A stretch of 60,541 bases of DNA from Devosia sp. (GTDB lineage: Bacteria; Pseudomonadota; Alphaproteobacteria; Rhizobiales; Devosiaceae). The position numbers were made by a program, and so were the translations under genes. The DNA lies in the NCBI RefSeq assembly GCF_030689745.1, contig NZ_JAUYGL010000146.1, positions 1-60,541 of the forward strand, read 5' to 3'. Below the pieces are notes generated by a model, which saw only the letters and a list, made by a program, of their open reading frames with translations, was not told where the DNA came from and did no database searches. Below are positions 36,735 through 45,399 of the stretch, piece by piece (positions within the stretch are counted from its first letter, which is position 1; every line of letters begins with the position of its first letter).

Positions 36735-37732
36735 GCCAGTTTCTTCCGGATCGATTGTTTGAGCGTGTCGAGCAGCACCGCCGCCAGGACCAGCAGGCCA
36801 TGGATGACCTGGGTGAAATGCGCCGGCAGGCCCATCAGGTTGATCGCCGTATTGATCGCCGACAGCAGCAACACACCGGCATAGACCCCCGGCAGCGCGC
36901 CGACACCGCCCTTAAGGCTGATGCCGCCGATCACCACTGCGGCAAAGGCATTGAACAGCATGCCGGTACCCAGATTGGCCGTGGCCCCAGAGGTGCGGAT
37001 CGCCAGCAACCACCCGGCCAGCGCGGCCACCATGCCCGAGAGCAGAAAGGCGATCATCAGCACCTTGTCCACCTTGATGCCGGCGCGGAAGGCGGCCGCC
37101 TCATTGCCGCCGATCATCAGCAGGTGCCGGCCGTAGCGCGTCTTGGCCATCATGAAGGAAAAACCGACAAAGCAGGCAATGGCGATATAGGCGGTCAGCG
37201 GCAGGCCCAAAAAGCGCTGGATCGCCAGCCAGCGCAGCTCGTCGGCCAGGTTCTGCGCCGAGCGGCCGCCCGACAGCGCCACCACCAGCCCGCGCACCCA
37301 GATGAAACTCGACAGCGTGACAATGAAGGCATTCATCTTGATCTTGACGACAAGATAGCCGTTGAGCAGCCCGACCGCCGCCCCGACGGCAAGGCTCAGC
37401 GCCAGCGAGGCCGGCACCACCAGCCAGCCCGGCGTCAGCTCGACCCCCATGCCAATGCCCGAGGAGGCGAACACCATGCTGGCGGCCATGGCGCTCAGCG
37501 CCGCCACCGATTCCACCGACAGGTCCATGTGCCCGGCAATGATCACCAGCGCCAGGCCGATCGACATCACCCCCAGCACGGTGGATTGCTCGATGATATT
37601 GGCGAAGATACCCGGCTGGAAATAGTTCGGGATGGTCGCCGAAAAGATCGCCAGCACCGCCAGCAGCATGAACCAGACCAGGTTGTCGAGCACGACTTCG
37701 AGCACGCGGCGGGATTGGGGCGTCATCGTCAT
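36731..37732 (-). CDS. sugar ABC transporter permease (CUT2/RbsC type)
   Basis: Membrane subunit of a CUT2-family sugar importer, 333 residues, with about eight to ten hydrophobic segments. Marks are S-I-G-L-A-L-V-I-I-A-G-H-M-D-L-S-V near residue 55 and the coupling region R-Y-G-R-H-L-L-M-I-G-G-N-E-A-A-A near 210. Start is ATG at 37732 or 37726; neither has a strong ribosome site. A hairpin separates it from the binding-protein gene. Confidence 0.9.
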   Translation of the reverse strand: MTMTPQSRRVLEVVLDNLVWFMLLAVLAIFSATIPNYFQPGIFANIIEQSTVLGVMSIGLALVIIAGHMDLSVESVAALSAMAASMVFASSGIGMGVELTPGWLVVPASLALSLAVGAAVGLLNGYLVVKIKMNAFIVTLSSFIWVRGLVVALSGGRSAQNLADELRWLAIQRFLGLPLTAYIAIACFVGFSFMMAKTRYGRHLLMIGGNEAAAFRAGIKVDKVLMIAFLLSGMVAALAGWLLAIRTSGATANLGTGMLFNAFAAVVIGGISLKGGVGALPGVYAGVLLLSAINTAINLMGLPAHFTQVIHGLLVLAAVLLDTLKQSIRKKLA

Positions 37733-37758
37733 TTCTCGCAAAAAGCGGCGGGACCAGA

Positions 37759-37783
37759 CCCCTCCCGCCAGTGGCGGAAGGGG
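37759..37783 (-). terminator. hairpin between binding-protein and permease genes
   Basis: CCCCT-C-CCGCCA-G-TGGCGG-A-AGGGG forms an 11-pair stem with one mismatch and a one-base apex. It lies in the 60-base gap behind the binding-protein gene and probably stabilises that mRNA end or causes partial termination. Confidence 0.55.
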
Positions 37784-37792
37784 CATTGCTGG

Positions 37793-38833
37793 TTAGGGAA
37801 CCGGCGTCACGGCTTCGGTGGGCGGCTGCAGATTGCCCCAGAAGGCCGCGTCGCCGACATTGTCCGCCGTGATGGCAGCGCCGGGGATCTTGATGGTCGG
37901 ACCCCATTCTTCATTGGTCACCACCGATTTCAGCCCGAGCACGTCATATTCACCCGGCTCGATCGGCTGCTTGGCCACGATCTTGTCCATGAACATGGCC
38001 ACGGCCGCCGCCTGGGCATAGAGCGGCTGCTCCACTTCCACCTGCATCCAGCCGTCGCGGATCATCTGCAGCGCCACCGGCGCTCCATTGGAGCTCATCA
38101 CATAGACATCGCCGGGCTGCTTGCCGGCCGATTCCAGTGAAGCCACCGCGGCCACCGACAGATGAGCGGCATGGCTGAACACGATATCGATGTCCGGATT
38201 GGCCAGCAGTTGGTCGGAGACGATCGTCCCCGCATTACTGGCCTCCCACATCATCGCCGGCTGGCTGATGATGATGACGTCCGGGAAGGCCGCCATCTTT
38301 TCCTCGAACCCCATCTGGATGTCGAGCGTATAGGGGTCGCCGGGGTCGCCCAGCACTTGCAGAACCTTGCCCTTGACCGCACCGTTCTTCTCGGTCAGCA
38401 GGCGCTCGACCTGTTCGGCCGCCACATAGCCGATCTCCACCGTGCCGGCCACCGAGGTGAAGTCCGACATGGTCGAGGAGATCTGGCGGTCGAATTCGAT
38501 CACCGGAATGCCGGCGGCGCGGGCCGCCTCCACCGATGGTGCCAGCGCGTTGAAGTCCACCGCGGCCAGGATGATCGCCTTGGGCGCGAGTGTGATCACG
38601 TCATTCATCTGGCTCTGCTGCAGATCGGTCTTGTTGTCTGCATTCAGCGTGGTCATCTCATAGCCGACCTGCTCGAGGAACATTTCGAGCGCGCTGACCG
38701 AACCGGTCTGGAATTCGTCGAGCAGGGTCGGGACCATGTAATAGACGGTTCCCTTTTCCTGGGAATAGGCGGGGTTCACCATCCCGGCAGCGCCGGCCAG
38801 AAGAACCATGCCCCATTGCAACATGTACTTCAT
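37793..38833 (-). CDS. sugar ABC transporter periplasmic binding protein (RbsB type)
   Basis: 346-residue periplasmic binding protein of the RbsB-like family with a signal peptide ending near A-Y-S-Q (residue 25). The two-lobed fold is suggested by the N-terminal [11 protein letters not shown], the [19 protein letters not shown] motif and a second-lobe pattern around [11 protein letters not shown]. The start overlaps the ATPase stop by four bases. The ligand is unknown; a pentose or polyol would suit the neighbours. Confidence 0.9.
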   Translation of the reverse strand: MKYMLQWGMVLLAGAAGMVNPAYSQEKGTVYYMVPTLLDEFQTGSVSALEMFLEQVGYEMTTLNADNKTDLQQSQMNDVITLAPKAIILAAVDFNALAPSVEAARAAGIPVIEFDRQISSTMSDFTSVAGTVEIGYVAAEQVERLLTEKNGAVKGKVLQVLGDPGDPYTLDIQMGFEEKMAAFPDVIIISQPAMMWEASNAGTIVSDQLLANPDIDIVFSHAAHLSVAAVASLESAGKQPGDVYVMSSNGAPVALQMIRDGWMQVEVEQPLYAQAAAVAMFMDKIVAKQPIEPGEYDVLGLKSVVTNEEWGPTIKIPGAAITADNVGDAAFWGNLQPPTEAVTPVP

Positions 38834-39633
38834 TCGTTTCGCTCCTGTGCACCGGATCCCTCCGTCACGCCCCCTACCGGTCCGGTCCCGGTGAGGGTTT
38901 CGCCCGTGATCATGCCGATCACTGCGTCCGCGTTTGTCTGCTTGGTCGGCACATCGCCCGCCACCACGCCCTGGCGGATGACGACCATGCGGTCTGCCAC
39001 CTGGAAGGCCTGCTGCATGATATGGGTAATGATCACCACACCGATCCCCTGCGCCGCCACCTGGCGGATCATCTCCAGTCCGCGCTTGGTCTGTTCCACG
39101 CCCAGTGCCGCAAAAGGCTCGTCCAGCAGCACCAGCTTGCCGCCCCAGTGCACGAAGCGGTTGAGCTCGATGGCCTGGCGCTGGCCGCCCGACAGGTGCT
39201 CCACCTTGCTGCGCAGCGAGGGAATGCGCGTGCCGGCCGTGGCCATGGCCTTGGCCACCTGCTCTTCCATGCGCGGTTCATCGAGCACCTTGATGCCCAG
39301 AAACGACCGCGTCAGTTCGCGCCCCATGAAGAAATTGGCCACGACGTCGACATTGGTGCACAGCGACAGGTCCTGGTAGACCGTCTCAATGCCGGCAGCC
39401 TTCGCCTCCGATGGCGATTTCGGCGCGAAGGGCTTGCCTTCAAAGCGCATGCTGCCGGAGCTGGCGTCCAGCCCGCCCGAGATGATCTTGACCAGGGTCG
39501 ATTTGCCCGCGCCGTTGTCACCGAGCAGGGCAATGACCTCGCCCTTGCCGATGGAGAACGACACGCCGCGCAAGGCCTGCACGGCCCCGTAACTCTTGGT
39601 GATATTGTCGAGGACGAGAAGGGGCTCGCTCAT
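38830..39633 (-). CDS. sugar ABC transporter ATPase, single domain (FrcA-like)
   Basis: 267-residue ATPase with one nucleotide-binding domain: Walker A G-D-N-G-A-G-K-S near 38-45, signature L-S-G-G-Q-R-Q near 145, and Walker [14 protein letters not shown]. RbsA-type partners usually carry two such domains in about 500 residues; a single-domain form is known for the rhizobial fructose importer FrcBCA, so this one likely works as a homodimer. It overlaps both neighbouring genes by four bases. Confidence 0.92.
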   Translation of the reverse strand: MSEPLLVLDNITKSYGAVQALRGVSFSIGKGEVIALLGDNGAGKSTLVKIISGGLDASSGSMRFEGKPFAPKSPSEAKAAGIETVYQDLSLCTNVDVVANFFMGRELTRSFLGIKVLDEPRMEEQVAKAMATAGTRIPSLRSKVEHLSGGQRQAIELNRFVHWGGKLVLLDEPFAALGVEQTKRGLEMIRQVAAQGIGVVIITHIMQQAFQVADRMVVIRQGVVAGDVPTKQTNADAVIGMITGETLTGTGPVGGVTEGSGAQERNE

Positions 39634-40796
39634 GCTGCCATTCCGTTCGAAAAGGGGTCGCGCTTCGGCGCGCGATCGGGGGAAGACCTGATCTCCTGCC
39701 GGGGCGACAGGACGCCGGAGACCGCCAGGGCCGCCGCCCCCCGCATCACCGACTGGCGCCCGGTCGAGGCGATGACGCGCGGCGTGGTGCGGTCATAGCG
39801 AGCTGAAATCGAGCTGGGCAGAACGGCGGTTGTCGCCACCAGCTGGGTGATCAGCGCGCCCGGTGCGATTCCGCCGAGCACGATGGTTTGCGGGTCGAAC
39901 AGGTTTTCGATGGTCTGGATGGCGCTGTGAAAGATCGGCGTGACCTCGGCCACCCAGTCCGCCTGGCTTTGACCGTCCGGGCGGTTGCTGAAAGCGTCCA
40001 GCGACAGGTAGCGCTCGAGGCACCCCGCATTGCCACAGGGACAAAGGCGCCCGCCCGGCATCAGCGGAATATGGCCGACTTCACCGGCATTGCCCCAGGC
40101 GCCACGCACCGGCACGCCGTCCTGCATCATCGTGCCACCCAGGCCGACGCCGAAATGCAGATAGTAGAACTGCCCGATCCCGGCGCCCTCGCCATAGAGC
40201 CGCACGCCCAGCGCCGCCGCCACTGTATCGGCGGCGATGAAGGCGGGCAGCTTGCTCACTTCTTCCAGCCGCGCCCGCACCGGCACCCCGGCCCAGCCAT
40301 CCAGCGTCGTCGGCCCGACAAAGCTCATTGATTGCACGTCGAACGGGCCCGGCATGGCCAGGCCCACCCCCAGGATGCGCCCGTCCTGCCGCAACGCCCG
40401 CATCTCGGCCACCAGTTCACCGATCAGGGCAAAGGCCTCGTTGGGACTGGCATGGGCATGGCTGCGCGCGGCGCGGCCCAGCATGTCGCCGGCCAGGTTC
40501 ATCAGCGCCGCCTCAACGCCCAGCGGCGTAATGGAAACGCCCACGGCATAGCCGCCATCCGGGTTAAGGCGCAGCGTGGTCGGCGGCAGGCCACGCCCCT
40601 TGGGCGCCTCGCGCACCGACAGCAGGTAATTCTGTTCTTCCAGCTCGCGCACGATGGTTGAGACGGTCTGCACCGTCAGCCCTACCCGGGCGGCGATGTC
40701 GCCCCGCGTCGCCGGGCCGCCATTGCGGATGCATTCGAGCACGATCCGCCGGTTATACGGCCGGGCCTGCTCCTGATTGGTACCGCGCAATACCAT
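39630..40796 (-). CDS. ROK-family transcriptional regulator
   Basis: 388-residue repressor-type ROK protein. An N-terminal winged helix (R-G-D-I-A-A-R-V-G-L-T-V-Q-T-V-S near 35-50) precedes a sugar-kinase-like domain with the G-x-G-L-G-G loop near 218 and the ROK zinc motif C-P-C-G-N-A-G-C-L-E near 255, so ligand binding is probably intact. The ATG at 40796 has GAGAGGG upstream. It is the first gene of the transporter operon, overlapping the ATPase by four bases, and so probably controls its own synthesis with that of the importer. Confidence 0.92.
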   Translation of the reverse strand: MVLRGTNQEQARPYNRRIVLECIRNGGPATRGDIAARVGLTVQTVSTIVRELEEQNYLLSVREAPKGRGLPPTTLRLNPDGGYAVGVSITPLGVEAALMNLAGDMLGRAARSHAHASPNEAFALIGELVAEMRALRQDGRILGVGLAMPGPFDVQSMSFVGPTTLDGWAGVPVRARLEEVSKLPAFIAADTVAAALGVRLYGEGAGIGQFYYLHFGVGLGGTMMQDGVPVRGAWGNAGEVGHIPLMPGGRLCPCGNAGCLERYLSLDAFSNRPDGQSQADWVAEVTPIFHSAIQTIENLFDPQTIVLGGIAPGALITQLVATTAVLPSSISARYDRTTPRVIASTGRQSVMRGAAALAVSGVLSPRQEIRSSPDRAPKRDPFSNGMAA

Positions 40797-40809
40797 GCTC
40801 TGCCCTCTC

Positions 40810-40837
40810 AATAGGCATGAGAGTGGCAGTGCCTATT
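40810..40837 (-). promoter_or_regulatory. inverted repeat upstream of the ROK-led operon
   Basis: AATAGGCA (40810-40817) and TGCCTATT (40830-40837) are perfect inverted copies with a 12-base spacer; half-site centres are 20 bases apart, two helical turns. They lie 14-41 bases upstream of the ROK start codon. A TTGACA word (minus strand, 40843-40848) is adjacent. The geometry suits a dimeric repressor, most likely the ROK protein acting on its own operon. Confidence 0.6.
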
Positions 40838-40903
40838 TATTATGTCAATTGGAATTCAAAAATAGAGTTGCACCGCGATCGGCCGGGCCCTGCCCAGAAC
40901 CAA

Positions 40904-40931
40904 ACGGCCCCTGGCTTGCGCCAGGGGCCGT
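40904..40931 (-). terminator. terminator hairpin after the aldehyde dehydrogenase gene
   Basis: Perfect 12-base stem ACGGCCCCTGGC/GCCAGGGGCCGT with a 4-base loop, followed on the minus strand by TTGGTT. It should end the dehydratase-dehydrogenase transcript ahead of the ROK-led operon. Confidence 0.8.
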
Positions 40932-40958
40932 CCGGAATGTGTTAGCGGCCGATATGGC

Positions 40959-42398
40959 TTAGCCGGCAGCGGTATAGGCTGTCTTGACCACGGTGAAGAA
41001 CTCGGCCGCATACTTGCCCTGCTCGCGCGGGCCATAGCTGGAGCCCTTGCGACCGCCAAACGGCACGTGGAAGTCCACGCCCGCTGTCGGCACATTGACC
41101 ATCACCATGCCGGCTTCGGCATTGCGCTTGAAGTGCGTCGCATATTTCAGCGAGGTGGTGACGATGCCGGCCGACAGGCCGAACTCGGTGTCATTGGCCG
41201 TCGCCAGCGCTTCTTCATAGTTCTTGACGCGAATGACCGAGGCCACGGGGCCAAAAATCTCTTCACGGCTGATGCGCATCTGGTTGGTCGCTTCGGTGAA
41301 CAGCGTCGGCTGCAGGAAATAGCCTTCTGTCGGTGCGTTCACCCGATTGCCGCCCACCCGCAGGGTGGCGCCTTCGGCCTGGCCAATGGCGATATAGTCC
41401 ATATCCTGCTTGAGCTGGCCCGGATCGACCACGGGGCCGATTTCGGTATCCTTGGCCAGGGCATCACCCACCCGCAGATTCTTGGTGCGCTCGCACAGCG
41501 CGTCGACGAAAGCATCGTGAATGCCCTCGGTCACGATCACCCGGGACGATGCCGTGCAGCGCTGGCCGGTCGAGAAGAAGGCCGACTGCGCCACGCTTTC
41601 CACCGCCACCTTGAGGTCGGCGTCGTCCAGCACCACGGTCGGGTTCTTGCCGCCCATTTCCAGCTGGAACTTGCGGCCCACCTCGATCGAGGCTGTGGCC
41701 ACGCGCTTGCCTGTGCCCACCGAGCCGGTAAAGCTGATGGCATTGACGTCCTTGCTGTCCAGCATGGTCTGGCCGACGACCGAGCCCTTGCCCATCACCA
41801 GATTGACCACGCCATGCGGCAGGCCGGCGCGATGCAGAATGTCGACAATCGCCCAGGTTGACCCCGGCACCAGGTCGGCCGGCTTGATCACCACCGTATT
41901 GCCATAGGCCAGGGCTGGCGCCATCTTCCAGGCGGGAATGGCAATCGGGAAATTCCACGGCGTGATGATGCCGATCACCCCGATCGGCTCGCGGGTGATC
42001 TCCACGCCCACGCCGGGCCGGACCGATGGCAGCACTTCGCCGGCCAGCCGCAGGACTTCTCCGGCAAAAAAGTCGAAGATCTGCGCCGCACGGGTCACTT
42101 CACCAATGCCTTCCGGCAGGGTCTTGCCCTCTTCCCGGCTCAGCAGTTCACCCAGTTCGGCCTTGCGTGCCAGGATTTCCTGGGCGGTCTTGGACAGGAT
42201 GGCATGGCGTTCGAGAATGCCCGAGCGCGACCAGGCCGGAAACGCCGCCTTGGCAGCGGCAATGGCCTGCTTGGTGTCTTCGACGGTGCCCCGCGCGTAA
42301 ACGCCGACCACTTCGCTGATATTGGAGGGGTTGATGTTCTCGACGCCGTCGCCGCCAACCCATTCCCCATTGATGAGGTTCTTGTAAATTTCAGCCAT
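40959..42398 (-). CDS. aldehyde dehydrogenase, 2-oxoglutarate semialdehyde type
   Basis: 479-residue NAD(P)-dependent aldehyde dehydrogenase. The P-W-N-F-P motif is near residue 149, the F-T-G-S-V-G-T-G cofactor loop near 226, the catalytic Glu in L-E-M-G-G-K-N-P near 250 and the catalytic Cys in T-G-Q-R-C-T-A near 285. Sequence and partner fit 2-oxoglutarate semialdehyde dehydrogenase, the last step of oxidative pentose (Weimberg) breakdown to 2-oxoglutarate. The ATG at 42398 has GAAAGG upstream, and the gene follows the dehydratase after 23 bases. Substrate choice is inferred. Confidence 0.85.
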   Translation of the reverse strand: MAEIYKNLINGEWVGGDGVENINPSNISEVVGVYARGTVEDTKQAIAAAKAAFPAWSRSGILERHAILSKTAQEILARKAELGELLSREEGKTLPEGIGEVTRAAQIFDFFAGEVLRLAGEVLPSVRPGVGVEITREPIGVIGIITPWNFPIAIPAWKMAPALAYGNTVVIKPADLVPGSTWAIVDILHRAGLPHGVVNLVMGKGSVVGQTMLDSKDVNAISFTGSVGTGKRVATASIEVGRKFQLEMGGKNPTVVLDDADLKVAVESVAQSAFFSTGQRCTASSRVIVTEGIHDAFVDALCERTKNLRVGDALAKDTEIGPVVDPGQLKQDMDYIAIGQAEGATLRVGGNRVNAPTEGYFLQPTLFTEATNQMRISREEIFGPVASVIRVKNYEEALATANDTEFGLSAGIVTTSLKYATHFKRNAEAGMVMVNVPTAGVDFHVPFGGRKGSSYGPREQGKYAAEFFTVVKTAYTAAG

Positions 42399-42421
42399 TT
42401 TTGGTGCCTTTCGGGAGGAGA

Positions 42422-43573
42422 CTAAAGGAGATCTGCCTTGGCCAGGTCGCGCAGCAGATGGCTGCTGCCATAGGTCCAGGGCGGGCATTTGGTGGAGAGG
42501 TTCACTGTGTTGGACAGGGTACCCAGACTGGATGTCGAGATTGAGACGACGTCACCGAGCTTGTGGGTAAAGCCCATGCCGGCGCCGCCACGATCCTGCA
42601 CCGGCGCAAACATGGTGCCCAGATACAGCACCAGCCCGTCGGGATATTGATGATGCGCGCCCAGCGTCGCGGCCACCAGCGATTCCGGGGTGCGCGAGAT
42701 CTGGCTCATCGAGGAATGGCCCTCGAGCACAAAGCCGTCTTCGCCTTCCACCCGCAGCGCAATCTCGGACTGCTTGATGGTTTCCAGGGTGAAATCGCCG
42801 TCGAACAGCCGCACGAACGGCCCCAGTGAAGCCGAGGCATTATTGTCCTTGGCCTTGCCCAGCAGCAGTGCCGAGCGGCCTTCCACGTCGCGCAGATTGA
42901 CGTCATTGCCGAGCGTGGCGCCAATAATGGCCCCCGCACTGGTCACCAGCAGCGCCACTTCGGGCTCGGGATTGTTCCAGCTCGAGCTCGGGTGCAACCC
43001 CACTTCGGCGCCATAGCCCACCGCGCTCATCGGCTGGCCCTTGGTGAAAATTTCCGCGTCCGGCCCGATCCCCACTTCGAGATACTGGCTCCACACGCCC
43101 TTTTCCATCAGCGCCGCCTTGACCTTGACGGCCGCATCCGACCCCGGCACCAGCTCGCTGAGATCCATGCCGATCAGGTCGAGGATTTCGCTGCGCAGTG
43201 CATCAGCACGCGACTTGTCGCCCCGCGCCTGCTCCTCGATGACCCGTTCGAGCAGCGACACCACAAAGGTCACCCCTGAAGCCTTGATGGCCTGCAGGTC
43301 GATCGGCGACAGCAGGCTCGGCACGCTGGCATCATGATCGGCCGCCACGCTATTGGCCAGCACGGCCTGGGCCGAGCCCAGCGACACGCCCGGCGCGCTG
43401 CGCACATGCTCTGCCGCCCGGCCGCTCTCGGCAATGTCGCGCACCGTGGCCAGTCCCTTGGCCGTGATGTCGAACAGGTCGCCATCGCGTACCGTCACAA
43501 TGCGCGGGTGATCATGGCCCGGCACGCGCGCCCGACCCACCAGAATGCCGTCCGGATAATCCATGTCGCTCAT
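42422..43573 (-). CDS. FAH-family dehydratase, probable 2-keto-3-deoxy-pentonate dehydratase
   Basis: 383-residue fumarylacetoacetate-hydrolase-superfamily protein. The long form (about 380 residues) with an adjoining semialdehyde dehydrogenase gene matches XylX of the Caulobacter xylose pathway, which converts 2-keto-3-deoxy-xylonate to 2-oxoglutarate semialdehyde. Recognisable are E-V-G-I-G-P-D-A-E-I-F-T-K, N-P-E-P-E-V-A-L near 205 and G-N-D-V-N-L-R-D. The ATG at 43573 has AAGGCAG upstream. A different acid sugar or another FAH reaction cannot be excluded. Confidence 0.8.
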   Translation of the reverse strand: MSDMDYPDGILVGRARVPGHDHPRIVTVRDGDLFDITAKGLATVRDIAESGRAAEHVRSAPGVSLGSAQAVLANSVAADHDASVPSLLSPIDLQAIKASGVTFVVSLLERVIEEQARGDKSRADALRSEILDLIGMDLSELVPGSDAAVKVKAALMEKGVWSQYLEVGIGPDAEIFTKGQPMSAVGYGAEVGLHPSSSWNNPEPEVALLVTSAGAIIGATLGNDVNLRDVEGRSALLLGKAKDNNASASLGPFVRLFDGDFTLETIKQSEIALRVEGEDGFVLEGHSSMSQISRTPESLVAATLGAHHQYPDGLVLYLGTMFAPVQDRGGAGMGFTHKLGDVVSISTSSLGTLSNTVNLSTKCPPWTYGSSHLLRDLAKADLL

Positions 43574-43775
43574 CTTGCTGCCTTGAAATACTAGCGCAGT
43601 GACTACCCCAGCCGTGCTGCACCATGCAAGCGCAGCGTGGCAATAAATCATACTTATAAGAAGGCGTATCGTGAACGCTTCATCCACAGCGCCGTTCAAC
43701 CCAGGTTCATCCGTGCCGTAATACTGACGCAATGGATGGGGATTAGTCCCCGCGATCAACTCACGGAGTTATTCA

Positions 43776-44495
43776 ATGCGTCACCTCGCTGCCCTCATTC
43801 CCTTCGCCCTGCTCACCGGGCTGACCCTGCCCGCCCTGGCCGGAACGATCACCATTGAAGGCCGGGGCGAAGTTGCTGCGGCGCCGGACATGGCGATGAT
43901 CAATTCGGGCGTCACCAGCCAGGGCGCCACCGCGCGTGAGGCGCTCGACGCCAATACCGCTGCCATGGCCGAACTGATCGCGACCCTCAAGGAGGCCGGC
44001 ATCGAGGCACGCGACATCCAGACCTCGGGGTTCTCGGTCAATCCCAACTATGTCTATTCCGAGCAGCGCGACGCCAATGGCTATACCTTGCCGCCCAAGA
44101 TCAATGGCTATCAGGTCAGCAACACCGTCACCGTCAAGGTGCGCCAGCTCGATGCCCTGGGCACCATTCTCGATAAATCGGTGACCGTGGGCGCCAATAC
44201 CGTCAACGGCGTCAGCTTCTCGGTGGCCGATCCGGGCGAACTCTACAACCAGGCGCGCAAGGCCGCCTTTGCCGACGCCAGCGCCAAGGCCGCGCTCTAC
44301 GCCGAAGCCGCCGGCGGCACGCTGGACGATATTGTCTCGATTTCCGAGACCCAGGGCTTCAATGAGCCGCAGCCATACCCCATGTATGCGCGAGCCGAGA
44401 TGGCCGCGGGTTCACCGGTACCGGTCGAAGCCGGCGAGTTGAGCTTTGCCATCAACGTCAAGGTCCAGTGGGACCTGGACGACGGCACGAAATAA
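43776..44495 (+). CDS. SIMPL-domain (DUF541) periplasmic protein
   Basis: 239-residue exported protein of the SIMPL family, with a signal peptide ending near A-L-A (residue 21). Family marks are I-T-I-E-G-R-G-E-V near 23-31 and the A-P-D-M-A-M-I-N-S-G-V block. Members have been linked to oxidative or envelope stress, with no agreed reaction. It is divergent from the dehydratase-dehydrogenase operon across about 200 bases and is followed by strong palindromes. Confidence 0.88.
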   Translation: MRHLAALIPFALLTGLTLPALAGTITIEGRGEVAAAPDMAMINSGVTSQGATAREALDANTAAMAELIATLKEAGIEARDIQTSGFSVNPNYVYSEQRDANGYTLPPKINGYQVSNTVTVKVRQLDALGTILDKSVTVGANTVNGVSFSVADPGELYNQARKAAFADASAKAALYAEAAGGTLDDIVSISETQGFNEPQPYPMYARAEMAAGSPVPVEAGELSFAINVKVQWDLDDGTK

Positions 44496-44506
44496 ACGTT
44501 CCAATA

Positions 44507-44566
44507 CCCCTCATTGAGGGGGCTTGGGCGGTGGGGACGGTCCTCCGTAGTCAATCCGTCCCCACC
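44507..44566. terminator. double palindrome between converging genes
   Basis: Two elements: CCCCTCA-T-TGAGGGG (44507-44521) and an 11-base perfect stem GGTGGGGACGG/CCGTCCCCACC (44530-44540 and 44556-44566) with a 15-base loop. They lie between the converging SIMPL and TSUP genes and probably terminate both. The G-rich first element resembles the palindrome after phoB. Confidence 0.75.
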
Positions 44567-44574
44567 AACCCTCC

Positions 44575-45399
44575 TTATCCGGCCAGCACCTTCCACAGCA
44601 TGTTCAGGCCGACCAGCACCAGAAATCCCGCGAAGACATATTTCAGCGTCTTCTGGTCCAGCTTGTGTGCCAGCGCCGCGCCCAGCGGCGCGCACAGCGC
44701 CGCCAGCACCGCCACCAGCAGCAGCGCCACCAGATTGACATAGCCCAGGCTGAGCGGCGGCAGGCCGGCCACGCCCCAGCCCGAAATCACAAATCCCAGC
44801 GTGCCCGATACGGCAATGGCGACCCCGATGGCCGCTGAGGTGCCCACGGCCGTGTGCATGGTGGCGCCAAACGCCACCAGCGTCGGCACCGTCAGCGAAC
44901 CGCCCCCGATCCCCATCAGCGCCGAGATAAAGCCGACCACGCTGGCCGAAATCCGGTGCGTAAGGGCCGAACCATGCAGATGGCCCATCAGCCGGGTCTG
45001 GAAGCCGAACACGATATTGCCGGCGATCATGAAAGCCATCACCGCAAACACGATGCGCAGCACGTCGCCCGAGAACAGGCCGGCCATCAGCCCGCCGATG
45101 AACGTCCCCGCCACGATAAACGGCAGCCACAGCTTGAGCGCGGCACTGTCGAGCGAACCGCGCTTGTAGTGCGAGCGCGCGCTGACCACGCCGGTCGGAA
45201 TGATGATCGCCAGCGAGGTGCCCACCGCCACATGCTGCACCAGCTCCGAATCATAGCCCATGGCCGACAGGGCCGTCGCCAGCGCCGGCACGATGATCGC
45301 CCCGCCGCCAATGCCCAGCAGTCCCGCCGCAACGCCCGAGCATACACCCGTGATCATCAGCCCCACCACGAACGGCCAGTATTGCGCCACCAGATCCAC
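44575..45399 (-). CDS. TSUP (TauE/SafE) family permease
   Basis: 274-residue membrane protein of the sulfite exporter TauE/SafE family with about eight hydrophobic segments. The two repeated halves each start with a G-I-G-G-G signature (L-L-G-I-G-G-G-A-I-I near 28 and L-M-G-I-G-G-G-S-L near 160). Members move sulfur-containing or small organic anions; the substrate here is unknown. The GTG start at 45399 shares one base with the yjbQ stop (TAGTG), so the two are coupled. Confidence 0.9.
   Translation of the reverse strand: MDLVAQYWPFVVGLMITGVCSGVAAGLLGIGGGAIIVPALATALSAMGYDSELVQHVAVGTSLAIIIPTGVVSARSHYKRGSLDSAALKLWLPFIVAGTFIGGLMAGLFSGDVLRIVFAVMAFMIAGNIVFGFQTRLMGHLHGSALTHRISASVVGFISALMGIGGGSLTVPTLVAFGATMHTAVGTSAAIGVAIAVSGTLGFVISGWGVAGLPPLSLGYVNLVALLLVAVLAALCAPLGAALAHKLDQKTLKYVFAGFLVLVGLNMLWKVLAG

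Noticed and set aside
36755..38140. Plus-strand open frame across the permease and binding-protein genes
   Set aside because: Its product is a His/Gln/Arg-rich shadow of GC-rich codons on the opposite strand.
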